The notes under the pieces: model-generated
What the model was told of the DNA's origin: nothing
Database searches by the model: none
Seen by the model: only the letters and a program-made list of their open reading frames with translations
Position numbers and translations under genes: made by a program
Assembly (NCBI GenBank): GCA_017503445.1
Contig: JAFVTB010000027.1
Location: forward strand, 1-9,471
Length of the DNA stretch: 9,471 nt
DNA from: Clostridia bacterium
GTDB lineage: Bacteria > Bacillota > Clostridia > Christensenellales > UBA1242
Reading direction: 5' to 3'
Shown here: positions 1-5,670 of the stretch, in pieces
How the letters are laid out: the number at the start of each line of letters is the position of its first letter
Numbering within the stretch: the first letter of the stretch is position 1

Positions 1-42
1 AAAAAAATAATAAAAAAATAAAAAAATTGCCAAACGGCAATT
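1..42 (-). terminator. Intrinsic terminator of gpmI
   Basis: A perfect 7-bp stem (aattgcc / ggcaatt at 36-42 and 25-31, loop gttt on the minus strand) is followed on the minus strand by a long T-rich run broken only by single A bases (24 down to 1). The gpmI stop codon (43-41) lies partly inside the stem, so termination is coupled directly to the end of the gene. The flanking T run at 41-50 could also support weak termination from the other direction. Confidence 0.85.
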
Positions 43-1570
43 ATTTTTTTGATTTTTTTGTTGGGTTGTCCACTAAAAGTGATTTTGTCATCTCTGGTGG
101 AATTTCAATTCCCATCATTTCCAAAATTGTTGGTGCAACATTGGCAAGTTCGCCTTGCGGTGCAAGTGTGCGCTCTTTGTCGCCAACAATCACAAATGGC
201 ACGGGGCTTGTGGTGTGGCTGGTTTTTGGTTGTCCGTTTGCGTCCAAAAGTTCTTCGGCGTTGCCGTGGTCTGCGGTGATGATACATTCGCCGCCGGTGA
301 TAAGGGTTCCCATCGCAATTGCGTAGGCACATTTATCCACAATACGCACAGCCGTTTTTGTGGCTTCCATATCGGCGGTGTGGCCAATCATATCGCAATT
401 TGGCAGGTTGACAACAATAAAATCATATTTTCCGCTGGCAATTGCTTCCAAAACTTCGTTGGTCAGGTCAAATGCGCGCATCTCTGGGTGATTTTGCAGT
501 TTTAAATCGCGAAAACCCTCAATTTCTTTGCGTTCTTCAAGGGTGTATGGTTCGTCGCGCCCGCATCCAAAATAATATGTTACATGCGGGAATTTTGCTG
601 TTTCGCTTATGTGAAGTTGCCGCTTACCGGCTTGGGCAATGCATTTTGAAAGCCCGTTTTCCAACACTTTTTCGCCAAATGCCACGCCAACATCTTTAAA
701 GTCGTCATCATATTCAACAAAGCCCACAAGGCAAAGATGTTCAAATTCCACAGTTGGAAACTTGTCAAAATCATCAAAGGTAAGTGCTTCCAAAAATTCG
801 CGCATGCGGTCCTTGCGCACATTGCAGAAAATCACTGCGTCGCCTTCCATCATTGGGGTTGGGGTGCCAATAATTGTTGGCTCAAAAAATTCATCTGTGA
901 TGCCCGCGGCATAACTTTCTTGAATTTCTGTGATTGCGTCTTGCCCCTCAAAATCCGCTTGGCCAAGCACAATGGCATTGTATGCCTTTTCGGTGCGGTC
1001 ATAAAATTTTTCGCGGTCCATTGCCCATGCGCGCCCGCAAAGTGTTTTGATCTGCGCGCCTGTTTGCTTACAGGTTTTTTGAAGGTCTGCCACAAAATTT
1101 ATGCCTCCAGTCATTGGGCTGTCGCGGCCATCCAAGATTGCATGCACATAAACTTCCTTAAGCCCATGCTTTTTTGCAAGCTGAAGTGTGGCTTTGATGT
1201 GGTCAATGTGTGAATGCACGCCGCCGTCGCTTACAAGCCCAATAAGGTGCAGCGCCCCGCCATTTGTTTTTGCAAAATTGATTGCACGCAAAAGTTCGGG
1301 ATTTTGGTAAAAACTTCCGTCTTTCAGTGCGCGATTCACGCGTTCAAGCGGTTGATAAAATCTTCTTCCTGCACCAATGGTCAGGTGCCCGGCTTCGCTG
1401 TTGCCCATTTGGTCTGCGGGCAGGCCAACGGCGTTGCCATGCGCCGTCAAAAGTGTGTGTGGATATTTTTGGCAAAGCTTATCAAAATATGGCGTGCCTT
1501 GCGCCACGATTGCGTTGCCATTTTTCTTTTTGCGGACGCCAAAACCGTCCATAATCACAAGTGTTATCAT
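41..1570 (-). CDS. gpmI: 2,3-bisphosphoglycerate-independent phosphoglycerate mutase (iPGM)
   Basis: This cytoplasmic enzyme interconverts 3- and 2-phosphoglycerate in glycolysis and gluconeogenesis, using two Mn2+ ions and a phosphoserine intermediate. At 509 residues it is the normal family length. All seven metal ligands of the Geobacillus enzyme are recognisable at constant offsets: D8 (IMDGFG), nucleophile S58 (GNSEAGH), D393 and H397 (DMIGHT), D434 and H435 (TADHGN) and H452 (SHTTSPVP). Substrate-binding motifs SDGGVHSH (H119), DGRD (147-150) and the RKDR motif are also present. The start at 1570 is fixed by an in-frame TGA 15 bases upstream, with no other start codon between. No convincing Shine-Dalgarno sequence precedes it, unlike most neighbours. 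Some motifs deviate: A60 where Val is usual, FGCGRDEP for the common FNGGREEP, and PNCDMIGHTAD for NPDMVGHTG. In Bacillus this Mn2+- and pH-sensitive enzyme is turned down in the forespore, which fits its place beside spoIIE. Identity is near certain. Confidence 0.97.
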   Translation of the reverse strand: MITLVIMDGFGVRKKKNGNAIVAQGTPYFDKLCQKYPHTLLTAHGNAVGLPADQMGNSEAGHLTIGAGRRFYQPLERVNRALKDGSFYQNPELLRAINFAKTNGGALHLIGLVSDGGVHSHIDHIKATLQLAKKHGLKEVYVHAILDGRDSPMTGGINFVADLQKTCKQTGAQIKTLCGRAWAMDREKFYDRTEKAYNAIVLGQADFEGQDAITEIQESYAAGITDEFFEPTIIGTPTPMMEGDAVIFCNVRKDRMREFLEALTFDDFDKFPTVEFEHLCLVGFVEYDDDFKDVGVAFGEKVLENGLSKCIAQAGKRQLHISETAKFPHVTYYFGCGRDEPYTLEERKEIEGFRDLKLQNHPEMRAFDLTNEVLEAIASGKYDFIVVNLPNCDMIGHTADMEATKTAVRIVDKCAYAIAMGTLITGGECIITADHGNAEELLDANGQPKTSHTTSPVPFVIVGDKERTLAPQGELANVAPTILEMMGIEIPPEMTKSLLVDNPTKKSKK

Positions 1571-1576
1571 ATCTTT

Positions 1577-1606
1577 ATTGTATCACGAAAGTGTGCAAAA
1601 AATCAA
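1577..1606 (-). promoter_or_regulatory. Candidate extended -10 promoter of gpmI, possibly leaderless
   Basis: On the minus strand TGATACAAT (1585-1577) matches an extended -10 (TGN plus TATAAT with one mismatch). A weak -35, TTGATT (1606-1601), lies 18 bases upstream. Exactly six bases separate the -10 hexamer from the gpmI ATG, so the predicted first transcribed base is the A of the start codon at 1570. No -35 or -10 further upstream looked better. Prediction by eye only. Confidence 0.4.
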
Positions 1607-1622
1607 ATAATCTTGGGGGCAA

Positions 1623-1631
1623 TTTGTCAAA
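1623..1631 (+). promoter_or_regulatory. Candidate Spo0A box 1
   Basis: The word TTTGTCAAA fits the relaxed 0A-box form (TTTGTC, then A or G, then AA) and differs at one position from the classic TGTCGAA core. It lies 149 bases upstream of the spoIIE start and directly upstream of a candidate -35. Known biology: spoIIE of B. subtilis is activated by phosphorylated Spo0A at such boxes. In A/T-rich DNA a chance match is possible. Confidence 0.4.
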
Positions 1632-1634
1632 CCC

Positions 1635-1666
1635 TTGAAAGGTGATTTTTTGTGGAAAAATATATT
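1635..1666 (+). promoter_or_regulatory. Candidate spoIIE promoter with long spacer
   Basis: TTGAAA (1635-1640) and TATATT (1661-1666) are separated by 20 bases. This is longer than the 17 bases of an ordinary SigA promoter, but resembles the roughly 21-22-base spacing known for Spo0A-activated SigA promoters such as spoIIE and spoIIG of B. subtilis. A candidate 0A box ends three bases upstream of the -35. The leader would be about 100 bases and very A/T-rich. The region contains many A/T hexamers, so this is tentative. TTGACA at 1669-1674 is an alternative -35 but lacks a good -10. Confidence 0.3.
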
Positions 1667-1667
1667 T

Positions 1668-1676
1668 TTTGACAAA
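1668..1676 (-). promoter_or_regulatory. Candidate Spo0A box 2 (inverted)
   Basis: TTTGACAAA on the plus strand is TTTGTCAAA on the minus strand, identical to the word at 1623-1631 but inverted and 45 bases away. Its position would be at or just after the transcription start of the long-spacer promoter, or over the -35 of an alternative promoter (TTGACA, 1669-1674). From here to about 1755 the spacer is almost pure A/T with no gene in it. Confidence 0.35.
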
Positions 1677-1771
1677 AAAATATAAAAAATAATTAAAAAT
1701 AATTTATTTTTTTATTTTTTTTAATTTAAAAATGGTTTTTTGTTTTTTATTATTGTTGCAAGGGGATAAAC

Positions 1772-4048
1772 ATGCAAAATTTTTTTGTGCGGGAATTTTT
1801 TAAATATCTTTTTTTCTTTTTTTGTTTTTTTGTGTTTTGCCATGCGGGAATATATGGGCTTGTGTTCCCGTTTGCCGCGGGTTTTGCGCTGGCGCTTTTG
1901 TGGTGCAATCAAAAAATTTTGTGGGTTTTGGGGCTTTATGCGTGTTCGGCCCTTATATATGATTTTTCGCTTGCCACAATTGTGGCCGTCAGCGTTTTTG
2001 CTGTGGTGATGATTTTGGTTTGTGGCGTCCATAAAAAACTGAAAAAGCCAATCACATTTGGCATCTTTTTGGCATATGGCTTTTTGGCGCAAAGCGGCTT
2101 TTTGATATATCAAATTTTGCAAGGCGCCGATGCGTTTTTTGCCGCACTTAGTGTTGTGGCGGCGCTTGTGTTTTTTGCCATTTGCAAAACATTTTTTTGT
2201 GCGCTTTCTGGCGGTGCGCTTAAGATAAAAGGCGTGGAAAATATGTGTGCCCTTTTGGTGCTTTGTGCGCTTTCGCTTGGGCTTTATAACATCACAATTT
2301 TTGGCGTGGCAATTTTGATGGCGTTTGCCCCGGTTGTGATTTTGCTTTTTGCCACAACAAAAAATGTTGCAAACGCCGTTTTGGTGGCAAGTGTTATGGG
2401 GCTTGGAAGCGCCCTTTTGGATGGCACAAGCGCCCTTTTGGCGCCATTTGTGGTGTGGGCAATTGTGGCATCGGTGGCACAGGGGGCGCCGCGGGTGATT
2501 TCTGCGGTTGCGCTTGTGGCGTTTGATGCCCTTATGGGCTTTGGCATTGGCTTTTATGCCAACTATTCCGCCACATGGCTTGTGCTGGTGGCTGTGGGTG
2601 CATTTGCGTTTTGTATATTACCCCAAAATGCAATTCAAAAATTTGGCGAGTGGTTTGCCCCAAGCGATGATTTGGGAATGCGCAGTGTGGTGAACCGAAG
2701 CCGCGAAAATATCTGCAAGCGTCTGCACAACCTCAGTGATGCCTTCAGCGAAATGGATTGGGTGTTCAGGCAACTTATTAAGGGTGGAATGACAAAAGCG
2801 CAAGTCACGGCATTTTTGGTGAGTGAAGTGAAAGAAAAAGTTTGCGCCGATTGCACAGAACGCAACATTTGCCATCGTCGTTGCACAGAAGAAACATCCA
2901 GCATCTTTCAAAGTTTGGTTTTGGGCGCGCTTGAGCGCGGCAGGGCAACCCTTTTGGATGCGCCGCCATATCTGACAACCCGTTGCGCCCGTGTACCGAT
3001 GTTGGTGAACACAATCAATGGGCTTTGCGATCAGTGGAAAAATTATGCCACCGCCATGAACAATATTGACGCCAGCCGAATTTTGATTGCAGATGAACTT
3101 AGGGGAATGTCTTTGATTTTAAAAAACTTGGCAAATGAAATCAAGACAAATATTTCTTTTGATGCATCCAAGGAAAATCAAATCATCAATGAACTTGGCT
3201 TTCACAATATCGCATGTGCAGATGTTGTGTTGTATCAGCAAAACCTTTCAACCGTCAGCGCAACTTTGGTGGTGAAAAAGTTTGATGCTGCGCGAAGCAA
3301 AATTCCCGAGGTGGTAAGCCGAATTGCTGGATGCAAACTTGCAGTGGCGGAAGTGACAAGTTCGCCCCGCGCGGGTTGGGATATCCTGACACTTAAAACT
3401 GCACCCAAATATAATCTTGCGTTTGGCACGGCGTGTGTTGCAAAGGACGGCAGCAAAGTCAGCGGCGATGCCTATTCAATCATCAAACTTGCACATGATA
3501 AATATCTTTTGGCGCTTTGCGATGGTATGGGCAGCGGTGAAAAGGCCGAGCGTGCCAGCGGGCTTGCCATAAGCTTGGTTGAAAATTTTTATAAGGCAGG
3601 GTTTGACAGTGAAATCATTTTGTCGTCAGTGAACAAACTTTTGGCACTCAACAACGATGATGTGTTTAATGCGCTGGATATTTGCGTGCTTGACACAATG
3701 AATGGCACGTGTGATTTTATCAAAATGGGTGCGCCGGAAAGTTTTATTAAGCACAATGAAACCATTGAAAAAATTTTTGGTGGCACGCTTCCGCTTGGGA
3801 TTATGCAAGATGCCCAGCCGGCAATCATCAAACAAGTTATGCAAAACGGCGATTTTGTTTTTATGTTCACTGATGGCATCACCGACAGCTTTGAAAGCAC
3901 AGAGGTTTTGCAAGATTTCATCAATAATATGGTGGCGGTGAATCCGCAAACATTGGCGGAAAACCTTTTGAACAAGGCGGTGGAACTTTGTGGCGGCGCA
4001 AGGGATGATATGACAGTGATTGTTGCAAAGGTGTTTCGCACGCACTAG
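1772..4048 (+). CDS. spoIIE: Stage II sporulation protein E (SpoIIE), PP2C-type phosphatase
   Basis: SpoIIE localises to the polar septum with FtsZ and then dephosphorylates the anti-anti-sigma factor SpoIIAA, releasing SigF in the forespore. The order of parts matches the family. Residues about 8-300 are strongly hydrophobic, consistent with the ten-helix membrane domain. A central region follows with a cysteine cluster (C358, C361, C367, C371). The C-terminal PP2C/SpoIIE phosphatase domain spans about residues 555-755. Metal-site motifs are intact: SGDAYS (D566), CDGMGSGEKA (D584), TDGITD (D701, D705) and RDDMTV (D745, D746). It is 758 residues long against 827 in B. subtilis, still complete in layout. 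The start is supported by AAGGGGA (1760-1766) five bases upstream of ATG. The first codons are phenylalanine-rich and contain several T7 runs. It diverges from gpmI across a 201-base A/T-rich region with possible Spo0A sites. Confidence 0.96.
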   Translation: MQNFFVREFFKYLFFFFCFFVFCHAGIYGLVFPFAAGFALALLWCNQKILWVLGLYACSALIYDFSLATIVAVSVFAVVMILVCGVHKKLKKPITFGIFLAYGFLAQSGFLIYQILQGADAFFAALSVVAALVFFAICKTFFCALSGGALKIKGVENMCALLVLCALSLGLYNITIFGVAILMAFAPVVILLFATTKNVANAVLVASVMGLGSALLDGTSALLAPFVVWAIVASVAQGAPRVISAVALVAFDALMGFGIGFYANYSATWLVLVAVGAFAFCILPQNAIQKFGEWFAPSDDLGMRSVVNRSRENICKRLHNLSDAFSEMDWVFRQLIKGGMTKAQVTAFLVSEVKEKVCADCTERNICHRRCTEETSSIFQSLVLGALERGRATLLDAPPYLTTRCARVPMLVNTINGLCDQWKNYATAMNNIDASRILIADELRGMSLILKNLANEIKTNISFDASKENQIINELGFHNIACADVVLYQQNLSTVSATLVVKKFDAARSKIPEVVSRIAGCKLAVAEVTSSPRAGWDILTLKTAPKYNLAFGTACVAKDGSKVSGDAYSIIKLAHDKYLLALCDGMGSGEKAERASGLAISLVENFYKAGFDSEIILSSVNKLLALNNDDVFNALDICVLDTMNGTCDFIKMGAPESFIKHNETIEKIFGGTLPLGIMQDAQPAIIKQVMQNGDFVFMFTDGITDSFESTEVLQDFINNMVAVNPQTLAENLLNKAVELCGGARDDMTVIVAKVFRTH

Positions 4049-4128
4049 CGGGAAACTCCGCAAGCACAACTTGCCTGCTTGTTTTTGCTTGTCGCAAAAG
4101 CGGCGCGTGGCGGTTGGCTTGCTTCGCT

Positions 4129-4164
4129 CCCCAAAAATCCCGCTTTCGCTGGGCATTTTCGGGG
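4129..4164. repeat. Imperfect hairpin, possible dispersed palindromic element
   Basis: The left arm (4129-4141: cccc, aaaaat, ccc) pairs with the right arm (4151-4164: ggg, c, attttc, gggg). There is one A/C mismatch and a one-base bulge, around a nine-base loop (4142-4150). No T run follows on the plus strand, so it is a poor intrinsic terminator. The gggg of the right arm also pairs with the cccc at 4166-4169, giving an alternative fold. Confidence 0.5.
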
Positions 4165-4190
4165 ACCCCTGTTTAAACATTTTGACCCCT
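4164..4190 (+). repeat. GACCCCT direct repeat, 20-bp phased, abutting the -35
   Basis: GACCCCT occurs at 4164-4170 and again at 4184-4190, exactly 20 bases start to start (about two helical turns), with the palindrome GTTTAAAC between. The second copy touches the -35 hexamer (4190-4195). The arrangement resembles an activator or repressor site on one face of the helix, but no regulator is known to me for this word. Confidence 0.4.
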
Positions 4191-4218
4191 TGACGAAAAT
4201 TTGATTATGTGTTATATA
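4190..4218 (+). promoter_or_regulatory. Promoter of the three-gene cassette
   Basis: TTGACG (4190-4195) and TATATA (4213-4218) are 17 bases apart, and TGT directly precedes the -10, making an extended -10. This is the best SigA-type promoter in the window. The transcript would start near 4225, just upstream of the AGGGG ribosome site (4227-4231) of the first gene, giving a very short leader. Confidence 0.6.
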
Positions 4219-4237
4219 AATTTTATAGGGGAAAAAT

Positions 4238-4741
4238 ATGGAGCAAAGAAAGAAAATAACGCTTAAAAATTTGCGCTTTCACAAAGATGACATCATTTTG
4301 GTGTCTATGCCAACAAAACTTCAAAATTTGTATGACTATGCAGGTGTGGAAGGCCGACTTCGCAATATGCAGGCGCAAAAAGATAAGATTTTTGAGTTTG
4401 CAATTTTGAATAAAGAAGAAAATCGCTTTGTCCTTTTGCGGGAACTGGAGCAAAAAATCATTTGCGAAGTTAATGATTTTGTGCCCAAAAATCAAACCGG
4501 TGAATTTGAATTCGAACGTCCACCATTTGTTGCGGAATCCCCAAATGCAGTGTCATCAATTTTTTCTGTGCCTGCTTCCAGTTTGGAATTTGGCATTCCT
4601 TTCAACACGCTTAACCAAATAAACAAAAATTATTTAAAATTTCAGCTTCAAACCTATGAAAAAGATTATCTTGCCGAAAAAGCAAAACAAGAACGCCTGC
4701 TGCTGTTAAATGCCTGCAGGGAATATTACAGAAATTTTTAA
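4238..4741 (+). CDS. Unrecognised small cytoplasmic protein, cassette paralogue 1
   Basis: I do not recognise this 167-residue protein. No signal peptide, membrane segment or catalytic motif is visible; it is rich in Lys, Glu, Asn, Phe and Leu and probably soluble. It shares two blocks with the next two genes. Block 1 at residues 50-70 contains an F-E-F-A-I-L-N core ending in F-V-L-L-R-E-L. Block 2 at about 118-144 has G-I-P-F, then Leu and Asn, then a Leu- and Tyr-containing helix. The N-terminal stretch around residues 17-34 (DIILVSMPTKLQNLYDY) resembles that of paralogue 2. The C-terminal end (REYYRNF) resembles that of paralogue 3. ATG at 4238 has AGGGG (4227-4231) six bases upstream. It is first of three co-directional genes; its stop codon forms part of the ribosome site of the next gene. 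Being coding is near certain; function is unknown. Confidence 0.85.
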   Translation: MEQRKKITLKNLRFHKDDIILVSMPTKLQNLYDYAGVEGRLRNMQAQKDKIFEFAILNKEENRFVLLRELEQKIICEVNDFVPKNQTGEFEFERPPFVAESPNAVSSIFSVPASSLEFGIPFNTLNQINKNYLKFQLQTYEKDYLAEKAKQERLLLLNACREYYRNF

Positions 4742-4751
4742 GGAGAGAATT

Positions 4752-5156
4752 ATGAGAAAAGAAGATATTGTTTTCAACGTTGATCAACTTATGATCGTTT
4801 CAATGGCAACCAAGGTTGCGGATTTTGAATCTTATATTCCTGTTTGCGATTTGCCGTTCACCCAGCGCAGTGTGCTTCCAAAAGGCGCGGTTTATGAAAT
4901 TGGCGTTTGGAATAAGGATTTTACAAAGTTTCGCCTTTTACGCGATTTTGCAAATCCAAAAGATGCAGTTTTTGAACATGAAAAATTTGATATCAAAAAC
5001 TTTGCGGCAAAATTTGCAAAATTCAAAATCAAACTTTCACCAAAACAAATTGAACAAGGCATCACATTTGATGCAATCACAAAGCAAAACAAAATTTTGC
5101 TTCGCAGTGGCTTGAAAAACTATGCCGAAGAACTTTTGGAAGGAAAAAATAAATAA
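4752..5156 (+). CDS. Unrecognised small cytoplasmic protein, cassette paralogue 2
   Basis: This 134-residue protein is the shortest of the three relatives. The start is set at ATG 4752 because TAAGGAGA (4739-4746) lies just upstream; the open frame extends back into gene 1 but has no better start. Block 1 (residues 46-66, AVYEIGVWNKDFTKF then RLLRDF) matches block 1 of both neighbours. Block 2 (103-128) has GITF, Asn113 and a Leu/Tyr helix ending NYAEELL. It lacks the C-terminal R-x-E-Y-x-x-x-F-like ending that genes 1 and 3 share. No membrane segment or known domain is visible. The gap to gene 1 is ten bases and its stop overlaps the start of gene 3 by one base (TAATG), so the three are almost surely co-translated. 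Function unknown. Confidence 0.85.
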   Translation: MRKEDIVFNVDQLMIVSMATKVADFESYIPVCDLPFTQRSVLPKGAVYEIGVWNKDFTKFRLLRDFANPKDAVFEHEKFDIKNFAAKFAKFKIKLSPKQIEQGITFDAITKQNKILLRSGLKNYAEELLEGKNK

Positions 5157-5635
5157 TGAAAATAAAAGAAATGCGATTTTCGCTGTGGGATTTTGCACTT
5201 GTAACACAAAAGCGCATGCTGAAAGATTATAATGTCAGCGTGGGCCAATTCTTTGGTTTAAATGAAGACAGCCCAATCCCTTGTGGCGCGGTTTATGAAT
5301 TGGCATTGATAAATCCTCAGGCAACAAAATTTGTGTTGGTGCGCGATTTAAAAAAAGGTGGCCCTGTGCAAAACTTCAAGGGCGATGCGGTGGGTTTTCG
5401 CATTGACGGTCACAAAATGCCAAAAGAATTAACAGAGCTTTTGGCACAACATTTTTCTGAAGAAGATAAGCTCCTTGGCGTTGAATTTCATTCTTTGGAA
5501 ACCGAAAATGCTATTATGATTTTGCATCAACTGCACCACTATAACAACGAAAGACAAATGCAACATCTCAATGAAAAAAAACAAAAATTGATTGCAAAAT
5601 CCCGCAAGGAATATCTTGAAATTTTTGAAAAATAA
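5156..5635 (+). CDS. Unrecognised small cytoplasmic protein, cassette paralogue 3
   Basis: This 159-residue protein is the third relative. Block 1 (residues 44-65, GAVYELALINPQATKF then VLVRDL) is very close to that of gene 2. Block 2 (107-130) keeps the pattern Leu-Gly-Val-Glu-Phe, Leu, Asn, then a helix ending HHYNNER. The C-terminal helix (about 137-157) is Lys/Glu/Gln-rich and ends RKEYLEIF, like the REYYRNF of gene 1. The N-terminal 40 residues have diverged most. ATG at 5156 overlaps the stop of gene 2; GGAAGGA (5138-5143 region) lies about a dozen bases upstream, so translation probably depends on coupling. It is followed within six bases by the cassette terminator. No function can be named. 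Confidence 0.85.
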   Translation: MKIKEMRFSLWDFALVTQKRMLKDYNVSVGQFFGLNEDSPIPCGAVYELALINPQATKFVLVRDLKKGGPVQNFKGDAVGFRIDGHKMPKELTELLAQHFSEEDKLLGVEFHSLETENAIMILHQLHHYNNERQMQHLNEKKQKLIAKSRKEYLEIFEK

Positions 5636-5640
5636 ATAAA

Positions 5641-5665
5641 AAAACAAGGTCTGTCACCTTGTTTT
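5641..5665. terminator. Bidirectional intrinsic terminator between convergent genes
   Basis: A perfect 10-bp stem (aaaacaaggt / accttgtttt) with the loop ctgtc is flanked by a T run on the right (to 5667) and an A run on the left (5635-5644). It can therefore end the three-gene cassette on the plus strand and the membrane-protein gene, whose stop is at 5671-5673, on the minus strand. Confidence 0.92.
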
Positions 5666-5670
5666 TTATT

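Larger units (their letters stand above)
4049..4237. other. G/C-rich intergenic spacer after spoIIE
   Basis: This 189-base gap contains no gene that I can support. It is clearly richer in G and C than the other gaps in the window. It holds several inverted repeats: gcgg/ccgc (4048-4051 with 4058-4061), caagca/tgcttg (4061-4066 with 4076-4081, followed by TTTTT to 4086, a weak possible terminator for spoIIE) and a larger hairpin at 4129-4164. The palindrome GTTTAAAC is at 4171-4178. The right end carries the promoter of the downstream three-gene cassette. The character suggests a dispersed intergenic repeat, but one copy cannot prove that. Confidence 0.5.

Noticed and set aside
737..1213. Long plus-strand open frame (158 codons) opposite gpmI
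   Set aside because: It is antisense to a gene with every catalytic motif in place, and its translation is Cys/His/Lys-rich with no domain pattern. The same holds for the other frames opposite gpmI, including 1214-1645.
4061..4086. Strong terminator after spoIIE
   Set aside because: The stem is only six base pairs with a nine-base loop and a short T5 run, with competing folds, so I mention it only as weak within the spacer entry.
3626..4180. Minus-strand open frame (184 codons) covering the end of spoIIE and the spacer
   Set aside because: It lies mostly antisense to the intact SpoIIE phosphatase domain, has no ribosome site, and its protein looks like random coding.
4710..4751. Upstream extension of cassette gene 2
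   Set aside because: The frame is open here, but the start would lie inside gene 1 without a ribosome site. ATG 4752 has TAAGGAGA at good spacing and fits the alignment with the paralogues.
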